A DNA stretch of 64,000 bases from contig NZ_JAUSZM010000003.1 of the NCBI RefSeq assembly GCF_030817655.1, forward strand, positions 5,766,001 through 5,830,000, given 5' to 3'. Position 1 is the first letter of the stretch. Each line of letters opens with the position of its first letter. Of the stretch, positions 27,474 to 36,493 are shown one piece after another. The position numbers and the translations under genes are program-made. The notes beneath the pieces are model-generated. The model ran no database searches. It was not told the DNA's origin and saw only the letters and a program-made list of their open reading frames with translations. This DNA is from Streptomyces sp. V4I2 (GTDB lineage: Bacteria; Actinomycetota; Actinomycetes; Streptomycetales; Streptomycetaceae).

Positions 27474-27516
27474 GCGTTTTAGCCGACCGGCGCCACCACG
27501 GTCTCCTTCTGAGGAC

Positions 27517-29238
27517 TTACGGCGTGGTGACCGCCCAGTCGCCCGCGGGCAGGGTCTCGGTGCCGTCGGCCTTCACGCCGGTCACCCAGTAGTACGAGGT
27601 GGTCCCGCGCTCGCCCTCGGTGTCGAAGTACTCGACGGAACCGGCACCGAGATCGGCGATCTTCTCGTATGCCCCGGTGGCCGGGTTCCAGCGGTGGACG
27701 CGGTAGCCGCCGACGGCCTCGGGGGAGTCCTCACCGAGCCCGTACCAGGTCAGACGGTTCCCCTCGTCGCCCTCCGCCCCGGTCGCCTCCAGGGTCAGCG
27801 GTGAGCCCTCGGGCGTCGCCGCACTCGGCGTCATGTCGAGCTCGGTGACGGTCACGACCTGGGCCTCGCCGGTCCACCTGAAGGACGAGTTCCCGGCATC
27901 GTCGACGGCGTCGACGATGAAGCAGGTCTCCTCGCCGTCCGGGAGGAGGGCGTAGTCGTACGAGGTGGTGTCGGCCGCCAGGTAGTAGCCCGGGTAGAGC
28001 GAGCAGACCCTCTCCTCCTCGTCGCCGAGGAGCTCGCCCCGGCGGACCACGTAACTCTCCAGGTCGGCGGTCGGGTTCGCGTCCCAGCGCAGTGCGAAGC
28101 CGTACTCGGTCGGGGTGACGTTCAGCCCGGTGACGGCGGACGGCGCGGTGAGGTCCACGCGACTGTCGCTGACGGCGGCGGACCGCGCGGACTCGTTGCC
28201 GGCCGCGTCGAGGGCGGTCACCCGGTAGGAGTAGGTGCTGCCCTCGACGGCCGAGGCGTCGACGTAGGACACCTGACTCGTCGTACTGCCGACCCTGCTG
28301 TACGTGCCCTCCGCACTCGCCGCCCGGTACACCCGGTACGACGCCGCCCCCGAGACGGAGCCCCAGCTGACCCGCAGCCCGTCCGACACGGAGTCGGTGG
28401 TCAGTCCGGTGGGGGCGGCGGGTGCGGTGCGGTCGACGGTGGTCACGGCCTGGTCGGCGGTGCCTGTCGACTCGTTGCCTGCCTTGTCGTAGGCGCGGAC
28501 CTCGTAGTGGTAGCTCGCGCCGGTGACCGGAAGACCGGCGTCGGTGTACGAGGTCGAGGTGGTCGTCGCGAGCGGCGTGCTGCCGTAGGAGGCCCCCTTC
28601 AGGCGCCGGTAGACCCGGTACCCGGCGAGGTCCATCTCCTTGTTCTTCGCCCAGGTGAGTTTCGCCTTGCCGGTGGCCTGGTCGTACGTGACCGAAGTGC
28701 CTGTTGGGGCATAGGGCTTGACCTTGTCGACGGTCGCCGAGGTGCGGGGCGTGTAGCCGAACTTGACGTTGGCGGTGCCCGTCCAGTTGACGAAGTCGAT
28801 GCGGAGGGTGTGCCTGCCGGAGGGGATCGTGACGTTGACGGTCTTCTTGACCGTCGTCGACACGTTCTTCCAGAGGTCGACCTTGCGGACGTTGTCGAGG
28901 TAGACGCGGATGCCGTCCTGCGCCTGGGCGGCGAAGGAGAACGGCCCGCCGGAGCCGAAGTCCCTCGTCACGGTCCAGCGGACGCCGAAGTTGTTCGACG
29001 CGAGGCCGGACGTCGGGGCACCCGTGCCCCAGTTCTGGTCGATGGCGTTGTCGCAGTCCGTCTTCTTCGGCGTGCCGGAGAAGGTGGTGTTCGCGAAGAA
29101 CTGCCGCTTGAAGACCGGGGACGTGCAGGTCGTCGCGGCGGACGCGGGGGCGGTGACGGCGGTGAGCAGGCCGCCGGCGGTCGCGAGGACGAGCGCCGGT
29201 GCCGTGGCGCGGGCCACCCGGCTGGTTCGGTTGGTCAT
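27517..29238 (-). CDS. Secreted PA14-like/fibronectin type III repeat protein, copy B
   Basis: 573 residues from ATG 29238 (GGAG 7 bases upstream). Signal peptide ends near SAAT. An N-terminal domain of about 130 residues (CTSPVFKRQFFANTTFSGTP, SNNFGVRWT, DGIRVYLDNVRKVDLWKN) looks like a PA14-type carbohydrate-binding fold. About four fibronectin type III modules follow, each with a YRVYR and AYDKAGNES-like signature. No catalytic domain is visible. It begins 2 bases after the stop of its paralogue (29241-31268), so the pair is an operon from a tandem duplication. Probably an extracellular adhesin or polysaccharide binder. Confidence 0.82.
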   Translation of the reverse strand: MTNRTSRVARATAPALVLATAGGLLTAVTAPASAATTCTSPVFKRQFFANTTFSGTPKKTDCDNAIDQNWGTGAPTSGLASNNFGVRWTVTRDFGSGGPFSFAAQAQDGIRVYLDNVRKVDLWKNVSTTVKKTVNVTIPSGRHTLRIDFVNWTGTANVKFGYTPRTSATVDKVKPYAPTGTSVTYDQATGKAKLTWAKNKEMDLAGYRVYRRLKGASYGSTPLATTTSTSYTDAGLPVTGASYHYEVRAYDKAGNESTGTADQAVTTVDRTAPAAPTGLTTDSVSDGLRVSWGSVSGAASYRVYRAASAEGTYSRVGSTTSQVSYVDASAVEGSTYSYRVTALDAAGNESARSAAVSDSRVDLTAPSAVTGLNVTPTEYGFALRWDANPTADLESYVVRRGELLGDEEERVCSLYPGYYLAADTTSYDYALLPDGEETCFIVDAVDDAGNSSFRWTGEAQVVTVTELDMTPSAATPEGSPLTLEATGAEGDEGNRLTWYGLGEDSPEAVGGYRVHRWNPATGAYEKIADLGAGSVEYFDTEGERGTTSYYWVTGVKADGTETLPAGDWAVTTP

Positions 29239-29240
29239 GG

Positions 29241-31268
29241 TCACGCTCCGCTCGGTGGGACCACGACGGGGGCGAGGCCGGAGAAGGCCTCCGAGCCGTT
29301 GGCGGCGACGGCCGAGACGAGGTAGTGGCTGGTCGTGGCCGACGGGGTGGTGAGGTCGGTGTAGGTGCGGGCGTCGGCGGTCAGGGGTACGTCGGTGAGG
29401 CGGACGTACTCGGCGGCCGCGCGGTCCCAGCGGTAGACGTGGAAGCCCGCGGTGGTGCAGTCGGCGGTGGTGCAGGTCCACGAGAGCTTCGCGTGGGCCG
29501 ACTCGTCCGCAGCCGCGGTCAGGGACCAGGGCGCGGTCGGCTCGGGCGACTGCGACGGGGTGAGCTCGAACTCGTTGACACTCACGTTGGCGACGTCGAC
29601 GAGCGGGGAACCGCTGGTCGTGTAACGGGAGTTGCTGTACGTGTCCACCGCGTCCACGAAGTAGACCCAGTACTCGTCGTTCGGCACGTTGAGGTCGGTG
29701 AACGTGGTCGTCCCGGGCGGGAGGGTGGCCATCCACTCGTGGTCGCCGCCGTCGGCGGGGGCCCGGTGCACGATGTACCGGGCGAGGTCCGGGGCGGGGC
29801 TCTCGTCCCACTCCAGGACCGTGCCGTACTCCGTGCTGGTGTGGGTCAGGCCGGTGACGGCCGGCGGCGGGGTGGTGTCGCGCAGGCCCGCCTGGACCGT
29901 GGCCGAGGGGGCCGACTCGCGGCCCGCGCTGTCGACGCTGGTGACGTAGTACCCGTAAGCCGTTCTCGCCGCGGCGGAGTAGTCCGTGCAGCCGTACTCC
30001 GGGTAGTAGTCGGCCTCGTTGCCCACCCGGTACGTCTCGCAGGTGACCAGGGCCGGGACGGCGTCCGCGTCGGACAGCTCCCAGCGGTAGGCCCGGTACT
30101 GCGTGGGCGCCGCCTTCGACGTCTTCCAGCGCAGGGTGATCCCGGTCTCCTCCGCGTTCGTGCCCGGGGAGTCCATGGTGGGCACGGCAAGCGGCCGGGC
30201 GAGGGAGACGACCTGCGAGGTGGCGGTGTTGCCGGCGGGGTCCTTGGCGACGATCTTGTAGTACGAGGTCTCGCCGTAGGGTGCGGTCTCGTCGGTGCGG
30301 CTCGACCCGTAGGAGACGCCGAGCTTCTCGTACGTCCCGTCGGCGGACGCGGCCCGGTAGACGTCGTACGTCACGTCGAAGGTGTCGTCCTGCCAGTCCA
30401 GCTCGACTCCGAGGACCGGGTCGTCGGTCGCGGACAGGACCGGCGTCAGCGGGGCCGTCCTGTCGACGGTTGTGACGAGCTTGTCGGTGCTGCCCGCCGA
30501 CTCGTTGCCGGCCTTGTCGACGGCCCGGACCTCGTAGTAGTACGCGGCACCGGTCGGCGCGAGCGTCTCGGTGAAGGAGGTGCCGGTGACCAGGTAGCCA
30601 CCGCTGACCTTGTGGTAGTCGTCGGTGCCCTTCAGGCGCCGGTAGACCTGATAGCCCGCGAGGTCCATCTCCTTGTTCTTCGCCCAGGTGAGCTTCGCCT
30701 TGCCGGTGGCCCGGTCGTACGTGACCGAAGTCCCCGTCGGGGCGAGCGGCTTGACCTTGTCGACGGTGGCCGAGGTGCGGGGCGTGTAGGCGAAGGAGAC
30801 GTTCGCGGTGCCGGTCCAGTTGACGAAGTCGACGCGGAGGGTGTGCCTGCCGGACGGGATCGTGACGTTGACGGTCTTCCTCACCGTCGACGACACGTTC
30901 TTCCAGAGGTCGACCTTGCGGACGTTGTCCAGGTAGACGCGGATGCCGTCCTGGGAGGAGACCGGCAGGGCGAACGGCCCACCGGAGCCGAAGTCCCGTG
31001 TCATGGTCCAGCGGACGCCGAAGTTGTTCGACGGCAGCCCCGAGGCCGGGGCGCCGGTGCCCCAGTTCTGGGCGATCTTCGAGTCACAGTCCGTTTTCTT
31101 CGGCGTACCGGAGAAGGTGGTGTTCGCGAAGAACTGCCGCTTGAAGACCGGCGAGGCGCAGGTCGTCGCGGCGGACGCGGGGGCGGTGACGACGGTGAGC
31201 AGGCCGCCCGCGGTGGCGAGCACGACGGCGGTCGCGGCCGCCATGGTCGTGCGTCTGGCTGGATTCAT
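29241..31268 (-). CDS. Secreted PA14-like/fibronectin type III repeat protein, copy A
   Basis: 675 residues with a signal peptide (cleavage near APASAAT). The N-terminal ~190 residues are nearly identical to those of the downstream gene (SPVFKRQFFANTTFSGTPKK, DGIRVYLDNVRKVDLWKNVS), while the later modules diverge in sequence and number (about five). Modules end in YxVTSVDSAGRES-type FN3 motifs. A C-terminal module carries one extra Cys pair (SWTCTTADCTTAG). First gene of the two-gene unit. Function unknown beyond being extracellular. Confidence 0.82.
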   Translation of the reverse strand: MNPARRTTMAAATAVVLATAGGLLTVVTAPASAATTCASPVFKRQFFANTTFSGTPKKTDCDSKIAQNWGTGAPASGLPSNNFGVRWTMTRDFGSGGPFALPVSSQDGIRVYLDNVRKVDLWKNVSSTVRKTVNVTIPSGRHTLRVDFVNWTGTANVSFAYTPRTSATVDKVKPLAPTGTSVTYDRATGKAKLTWAKNKEMDLAGYQVYRRLKGTDDYHKVSGGYLVTGTSFTETLAPTGAAYYYEVRAVDKAGNESAGSTDKLVTTVDRTAPLTPVLSATDDPVLGVELDWQDDTFDVTYDVYRAASADGTYEKLGVSYGSSRTDETAPYGETSYYKIVAKDPAGNTATSQVVSLARPLAVPTMDSPGTNAEETGITLRWKTSKAAPTQYRAYRWELSDADAVPALVTCETYRVGNEADYYPEYGCTDYSAAARTAYGYYVTSVDSAGRESAPSATVQAGLRDTTPPPAVTGLTHTSTEYGTVLEWDESPAPDLARYIVHRAPADGGDHEWMATLPPGTTTFTDLNVPNDEYWVYFVDAVDTYSNSRYTTSGSPLVDVANVSVNEFELTPSQSPEPTAPWSLTAAADESAHAKLSWTCTTADCTTAGFHVYRWDRAAAEYVRLTDVPLTADARTYTDLTTPSATTSHYLVSAVAANGSEAFSGLAPVVVPPSGA

Positions 31269-31551
31269 TCGGTCCTCTGGTCGTGATCAGAGCGGCAGAG
31301 GCAGCCGCTGTGATCATCGACTCGTGAGGAATGGAGTTAGTTGTACGGATCTTTGCCTTTCCAAGGGGGTGCGTTCGATGGAGAGTCCGCAAAGGGCGTT
31401 TGGAGTAGTTTCCGCCATGTCTTCACATGCAAAGCGGAGCGTGGCGTTGCGCACTCGTTAAGTGGTTCCGCTTGACGCTGAGGGAGGTCGACGCGTTGGC
31501 TTTTCAGTCACACGGGCAGCATGCTGCGCCCGCGTCCGGAAGGCACCAGAA

Positions 31552-32671
31552 GTGAGCTCCCCAATGCGTCGTATCGCCATATCCGTGGCCGCGTCCACGA
31601 TGACCCTCTCGCTGTCCGCCTGCGGCGCGCTCGGGGTGACCGGGACCAGCAGCGAGGCGAGCCCGACCAGGGGGAACGACATCACCGTCGGCGTCCTGAT
31701 GCCCGAGAAGACGAACACGCGGTACGAGGAGTTCGACTACCCCATCATCAAGGCGAAGGTCGCCTCCCTCACCGAGAACAAGGGCAAGACCGTCTACGCC
31801 AACGGCGAGGCGGACCCGGACAAGCAGGCCGACCAGATGCAGCAGATGATCGACGACCAGGTCGACGTCATCCTGCTGGACGCCGTCGACTCGCACGCCA
31901 TCGCCGAGACGGTGCAGAAGGCGAAGGACGCGGGCATCCCGGTCATCGCCTACGACCGCCTGGCCGAGGGCCCGATCGACGCGTACGTCTCCTTCGACAA
32001 CGAGCTCGTCGGCGAGGTCCAGGGCCGCTCGATCATCGAGGCGCTGGGCGAGAAGGCCGACACCTCCGACAAGATCGTCATGATGAACGGCTCGCCCACC
32101 GACCCGAACGCCGGGCAGTTCAAGGCGGGTGCGCGCTCCGAGCTGGACGGCAAGGTGACCATCGCCGAGTCGTTCGACACCAAGGGCTGGAGCCCGGAGG
32201 CCGCCGAGTCCAACATGGCCGAGGCGCTCGAAAAGATCGGCAAGGACAACATCGCCGCCGTCTACTCCGCCAACGACGCCATGGCCGGCGGCATCATCAA
32301 GGCCCTGGAGGACGGTGGCGTCACCAAGCTGCCGCCGATCACCGGCCAGGACGCGGAACTCTCCGCCGTGCAGCGGATCGTCGCGGGCGATCAGTACATG
32401 AGCGTCTACAAGCCGTACCCGCAGGAGGCCGAGGCCGCCGCGGAGATGGCCGTCGCCAAGATCCAGGGCAAGGGCATCCAGTTCGACGCCCCTCGCCTCC
32501 GACAAGGTGGACAGCCCCACCACCAAGGACATCTCCGCCCAGCTGGTCCCGGTGGTGGCCCTGACGCAGGCCAACATCAAGTCCACGGTCGTCGCGGACG
32601 GCATCTACAAGGTGTCCGACATCTGCACGAGCGACTTCAAGGCGGACTGTGAGTCGATCGGGCTGAAGTAG
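31552..32671 (+). pseudogene. XylF-like sugar ABC substrate-binding lipoprotein, frameshifted
   Basis: Starts at GTG 31552 (GGAAGG upstream). LSACGALG is a lipobox, so it would be a lipoprotein. The body has the periplasmic-binding-protein pattern of the xylose/ribose group: ITVGVLMPEKTNTRYEEFD, QMQQMIDDQVDVILLDAVDS, VMMNGSPTDPNAGQFK. Near 32497 one extra C in a C-run (gac gcc C ctc gcc) shifts the frame. The expected end, LASDKVDSPTTKDISAQLVP and on to IYKVSDICTSDFKADCES, continues in the next frame to TAG 32669-32671. As read, translation would end at 32652 with a wrong tail. No permease or ATPase genes follow, so the protein is orphaned. Could be a sequencing error. Confidence 0.85.
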
Positions 32672-32695
32672 GGGGTAGGGGACGCCGAGGGGACG

Positions 32696-32726
32696 GAGTA
32701 AAGGGCGCTTCGCGTCGGCTGCGCCG
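32696..32726 (+). repeat. Inverted repeat, left copy (flanks HAL-like gene)
   Basis: GAGTAAAGGGCGCT then CGCGTCG. It is repeated in inverse orientation at 34615-34645 with 27 of 31 positions matching. The DNA that follows (GGCTGCGCC, GGCCCTTCGGGCC) forms small hairpins, as in dispersed intergenic repeats. Confidence 0.7.
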
Positions 32727-32791
32727 ATGGCCCTTCGGGCCACCCGCGGTCATCTGGCTGGCGTTCTCGTATGCCCGTGCCAAGACCGTCA

Positions 32792-34207
32792 TCAAGCGAT
32801 TCTCGTCCCCTGCGGGATGTCGGCGAGCTTGGCCAGCAGGAGTGCCGCCGCGGCGATGTCGGAGGTGAGGTCGCGGTCGGCCATCTCCGGCGTCAGGTCG
32901 TCAAAGAGATCGTCCAACCGCACACCGCGCAATCGCAACGCGCGTACGGCGGCCACGAGTTCACACGCCAGCACCGTCCGGTAGTCGTCCGCCGCGGTCA
33001 ATGCCTGCCGCGCACCGTGCGAAGCGAAACTCGCGTCCTCCTCGACGCCGCGCGACAGTGTCACGGTCTGGACTGCCGTCGGCATGGCGAGGGCTCTCAG
33101 CGAGCCGAGCGCGGAGGCCGCGACGTACTCGCAGGGCATCACCCCCGACGCGCCTCCAGCCCCCGCCCCGAGGAACGGCGCCAATCCGGTGAACGCGGGC
33201 TCGGTGAGCATGGACACTCTGGCCATGGCCAGCTGCGCCGACTGGGCTGCCGCCGAGACGGTCGCATCGACTGCCTGCGCCAGGTACGCGGCGTGGAAGC
33301 CACCGTGATGGGCAACACCGTGACCGTGCAACAGTGCGGGATTCTCGGACGGTGCGTTCGCCATACGGCAGACGACGACGTCGAGGTGGGAGAGGGCGTC
33401 GATGAACGCGCCGTGCACCTGCGGCATGCTGCGCAGTCCCAGCGGGTCCTGGATGCGCGTGGGTGCTGTTACCGGGGAGATGAGCCGGCGCATCGACCGG
33501 CACACCTCGCGTGCCCCGCTGAACGGCGTCACTTGCTCGACGACCTCGGCGAACGCCTCAGGATTGCCATCCACCGCCGCGAACGTCAGCGCCGCCACCG
33601 TGATCGCGGACCGTGACAGCGAAGCGAGCGAGGCGTGGGCGAGCGCCGCATCTCCGATCGCGGCGGCGTTGCTGTTGATGACCGGCATGGCGTCCTTCGG
33701 GTCGCACACGACCGGTGCCGGCAGCGCCATGGACGTGGGCACCTCTCCGAGCAGCGCGAGGATGGTGACCGCGAGCGCCGGGAGGTCACCGGTGCCGATG
33801 CTGCCCACCTCGCGTACGGGCGGCAGCGCGTTGGCCGAGAGCATGACCACCAACCCGTCGAGGAGATCAGGCGCCGCCCCGCTGCCTCCGGCGGCGAGCT
33901 GATTGACGCGTACGGCCAGCATCGCGCGTATGCGTTCCGGGCTCCGGAGCGGCCCCGCGGATGTGGCGTGGCTGCGCAGGAGGGCCAGCGCATGTGCGTC
34001 CGCATCGTCGATGGCGATGTCGCGATTGGCGCCCACACCCGTCGATCTGCCGTACACCATGCGTTCGGCGCTGATCTGCACCGCGTGTTCGAAGGATCGC
34101 GCAGCCCGTGATCGCGCCTCGTCGGCGAGCCGGACAGGTGCCTCCCCGTATGCGAGAGCCGCGATGTCGGAACTGTTCAGATTGATGCCGTCGACGGTGA
34201 TCAACAC
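32792..34207 (-). CDS. HAL/PAL superfamily (aromatic amino acid lyase-like) protein with atypical MIO motif
   Basis: 471 residues, normal for the superfamily. Recognisable parts: YGRSTGVGANRD (catalytic Tyr loop, normally YGVNTGFG), INSNAAAIGDA, QDPLGLRSMPQVHG (normally QDPYSLRCxPQVxG), ENPALLHG and GGFHAAYLAQAVD. The electrophilic cofactor MIO normally forms from Ala-Ser-Gly in GSVGASGDLAPL. Here the site reads GSIGTGDLPAL, with no Ser and one residue fewer, so the usual cofactor chemistry cannot be assumed. It may be an inactive relative or a distinct lyase/mutase group. The gene stands alone, bordered by inverted repeats and an IS fragment, which suggests acquisition. Confidence 0.75.
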   Translation of the reverse strand: MLITVDGINLNSSDIAALAYGEAPVRLADEARSRAARSFEHAVQISAERMVYGRSTGVGANRDIAIDDADAHALALLRSHATSAGPLRSPERIRAMLAVRVNQLAAGGSGAAPDLLDGLVVMLSANALPPVREVGSIGTGDLPALAVTILALLGEVPTSMALPAPVVCDPKDAMPVINSNAAAIGDAALAHASLASLSRSAITVAALTFAAVDGNPEAFAEVVEQVTPFSGAREVCRSMRRLISPVTAPTRIQDPLGLRSMPQVHGAFIDALSHLDVVVCRMANAPSENPALLHGHGVAHHGGFHAAYLAQAVDATVSAAAQSAQLAMARVSMLTEPAFTGLAPFLGAGAGGASGVMPCEYVAASALGSLRALAMPTAVQTVTLSRGVEEDASFASHGARQALTAADDYRTVLACELVAAVRALRLRGVRLDDLFDDLTPEMADRDLTSDIAAAALLLAKLADIPQGTRIA

Positions 34208-34299
34208 GCCTCCAGTCGATACCGGGAGATCAGGCTCGGAACGGTGCTGTACAGGCGGCGTCGCGGGTGACCGGGCAGCCGCCGCGCGAGCCCTTCCAG

Positions 34300-34440
34300 C
34301 ACTTCCAGCAACTCCGGATCCACCACCATTCCGGCCGCGTCCTTATGGGCGCGGGCCACCGTGGAGTCCACGCTGACCAAGTGACCCGGCCAACTCCCAC
34401 CCGCCATCGACCAGATCGCCACGCGCCAACCGGTCTGCTA
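34300..34440 (-). mobile_element. IS5-like transposase fragment
   Basis: HLVSVDSTVARAHKDAAGM is the region around the first catalytic Asp of IS5-family DDE transposases (typically VSVDSTIVRAHQHAAG). Only about 40 residues remain, cut off against the start of the HAL-like gene. Inactive. Confidence 0.6.
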
Positions 34441-34723
34441 CCAGGCCGCTTAGCCGACCCGGCGTGCTGGCGAGGCGCGACCGCGCCCCGCAACGCCGAG
34501 CCCCTGGACATCGACACAAGGGACGGTCTATTGGGGGCCCCGTCTTTCCGGGCCGCTCGCTCGCTTCTCACCCGTGCTGGAGCGAGCCGAGTCAAGGGTC
34601 GGCCGCAGGCCGATCGCCGAAGGCGACGCGGAGCGCCCTTTACTCGGGTCGCGGAAGCACGACACTGCCAAGAAGCGAGTGGCCCTACGGCAACCTCGTA
34701 GCTCCGGCGCCGTGTCCGACCTG
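34423..34723. other. Intergenic region with repeat
   Basis: Between the IS5-like fragment and the DUF397 gene. It contains the right inverted-repeat copy (34615-34645) and GC-rich palindromic pieces such as GGCCGCAGGCC. No gene is supported. Confidence 0.55.
34615..34645 (-). repeat. Inverted repeat, right copy
   Basis: Complement of the 32696-32726 sequence, 27/31 matches. Together they bracket 1.95 kb holding the HAL-like gene and the IS fragment. Confidence 0.7.
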
Positions 34724-34906
34724 TCAGTCGGCGTCCGTGACGTACTGGATCAGAGCGGCGAGGCCGGCGGGGGTGGCGGTCAGGATGACGTCCGGGGTGT
34801 CGCTCTCGCGGAGGCGGATCGTTCCGTCGGGGGCGGTGGCGACGTAGAGGCAGTTGCCTTCCGGGCCGCCGCTGTACGACGACTTCTGCCAGTGCAGTTC
34901 GGGCAT
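34724..34906 (-). CDS. DUF397 domain protein
   Basis: 60 residues from ATG 34906 (AGGAGG upstream). The DUF397 pattern is complete: LHWQKSSYSGGPEGNCLYVA and VILTATPAGLAALIQYV. In streptomycetes these small proteins accompany XRE/DUF5753 regulators, often as antitoxin- or toxin-like partners (BldB-type relatives). It begins 10 bases after the stop of the XRE gene, so they form an operon. Confidence 0.9.
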   Translation of the reverse strand: MPELHWQKSSYSGGPEGNCLYVATAPDGTIRLRESDTPDVILTATPAGLAALIQYVTDAD

Positions 34907-34916
34907 CCGCGCCTCC

Positions 34917-35798
34917 TCAGAGGGTGTAGAGCACATGCTGGATGAGGGCCAGCGAGTCCTTCACCGAGTGTGTTTCGGGGGCCAACGATACGTCGATGGG
35001 GGCGAGGGCGTTCTTCGCGATCCGGTCGAACAGCGAGGTGTACTCCTGGAGCTGGCGCTGCTGCACCAAGTAGTGCGAGCCCAGGAGCTGTTCGACCACC
35101 ACGGTGCCCAACCTCGGGTCGGCGGGGATGATGTGGGCGAAGTTGCCGGTGAGAGCCGCGTGCGCCTGGGAGGTGAACGGATAGACCTGGATGGTCACGT
35201 TCGGCATGCGCGCCAGCTCGATGAGATGCAGCAACTGCTCCCGTACGACCTCGGTGCGGCCGAACCGCATGTGCAGCGCGGACTCGTGGATGACGGCATG
35301 CACGGAAGGCGGGTTCTCGCGCGTCAGGATGTGCTGCCGTTCCATCCGGAACCGCAGCCCCTCCTCGATGTTCGCAAAGCCCAGATCCTCACTGGTGAAG
35401 ATGGCCCGCGTGTAGTTGGCGGTCTGGAAGAGGCCCGGGATGAACAGTGGCTCGTGCGTCCGGATGGCCGCGGCCTCTGATTCGAGCTCGGCCAGGTTCA
35501 GGGCGTGCGACCCCATGTGCTTCCGGTAGGTGCGCCACCAGCCTTTGCCGCTCGTCTCGGACAGAGAGACCAAGGACTCGGCATAGGGCTCCTCTGAGCA
35601 ACCGTAAACCCGACAGAGCTCGAGCAGCCGCTCGGTGAGGATCGAGGTCCGGCCGGCCTCGATGTGCCCCAGTTGTCCGCGTGTCATGCCGATCCGATCG
35701 GCGGCTTCACTGGTGGTCAACCCGGCGCGTTCGCGCAGTTGTTTGAGTTCGAAGCCGAGTCGCCGCTGTCGTTCGGTGATGGTTGTGCGCAGTCCCAC
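34917..35798 (-). CDS. XRE-type HTH regulator with DUF5753 domain
   Basis: 293 residues. The N-terminal HTH (LKQLRERAGLTTSEAADRIG, MTRGQLGHIEAGRT) is followed by the DUF5753 domain (LFIPGLFQTANYTRAIF, HAVIHESALHMRFG, PNVTIQVYPF). Partner of the DUF397 gene downstream; an ATPase gene of the same triad is divergently placed 230 bp away. Typical of developmental and antibiotic regulators in the genus. Confidence 0.93.
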   Translation of the reverse strand: MGLRTTITERQRRLGFELKQLRERAGLTTSEAADRIGMTRGQLGHIEAGRTSILTERLLELCRVYGCSEEPYAESLVSLSETSGKGWWRTYRKHMGSHALNLAELESEAAAIRTHEPLFIPGLFQTANYTRAIFTSEDLGFANIEEGLRFRMERQHILTRENPPSVHAVIHESALHMRFGRTEVVREQLLHLIELARMPNVTIQVYPFTSQAHAALTGNFAHIIPADPRLGTVVVEQLLGSHYLVQQRQLQEYTSLFDRIAKNALAPIDVSLAPETHSVKDSLALIQHVLYTL

Positions 35799-36027
35799 GG
35801 GTTCTCCTTGGTGATCGGCCCAAAGTCTGCCCCGTCGGCGGTAGTTAGTCCATCGATTCTGACGATCAGGTTGCTCGCGAGAACCCTTAATCGCTACCTT
35901 GAGTGTGGCGTTGGTGACTTACCGAAGTCGAACGACCTTCCCTGCCCGTAAGCCGACAGAGCACCCGAACCCACACCCGGGCACCGCCATCGCCGGGCAA
36001 GGCGCCCCCTCGTACCTAGGAGCCCCT

Positions 36028-36486
36028 ATGGACCCAGCCCGCCACCCCGCCGCCCACCGCCCCACCCAACTCACCCACGAATACAGCTTGTTCGCCCCCG
36101 CCGACGCCACCGCCCCCCGCCTCTGCCGTGACTTCGTACGTGCCGTCCTCTTCACCCACGACCGCGAACCCCTCGTCATGCCCGCCGCCCTGTGCACCTC
36201 GGAACTCGTCACCAATGTCCACCTGCACACCAAGGGCACCGCGATGCTCCGCGTCCGGATCAGCCCGGCGCGCTTCCACGTCAGCGTCTTCGACGAGAGC
36301 CCCGACCCGCCCGTCGTCACGCACCCCGCCGCCGGGGTGGTCGCCTGTTGGGGGAGAGGGCTCGCCCTCGTCGCGGAGATGGCGGACACGTGGGGTGTCG
36401 CCGCAGAGCGGGCGGGTCGGTTCGCGAAGGGCGTGTGGTTCGAGCTGGGTGGGAGCGGTGGCTCGTTCCGCTCTCACTCGAGGTGA
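36028..36486 (+). CDS. ATP-binding protein, anti-sigma-factor kinase type (HATPase)
   Basis: 152 residues from ATG 36028 (AGGAG upstream). The N-box LCTSELVTNVHLHTKG and the G-box WGRGLALVAEMADTWGV identify a GHKL ATPase of the RsbW/SpoIIAB-like group. No sigma factor is adjacent. It is divergent from the XRE/DUF397 pair, the common triad. Followed after 7 bases by a Uma2 gene. Confidence 0.88.
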   Translation: MDPARHPAAHRPTQLTHEYSLFAPADATAPRLCRDFVRAVLFTHDREPLVMPAALCTSELVTNVHLHTKGTAMLRVRISPARFHVSVFDESPDPPVVTHPAAGVVACWGRGLALVAEMADTWGVAAERAGRFAKGVWFELGGSGGSFRSHSR

Positions 36487-36493
36487 TGCCGTC

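Noticed and set aside
29199..31286. 695-codon plus-strand frame over the fibronectin genes
   Set aside because: Antisense shadow of repeated FN3 modules; no start signal or domain.
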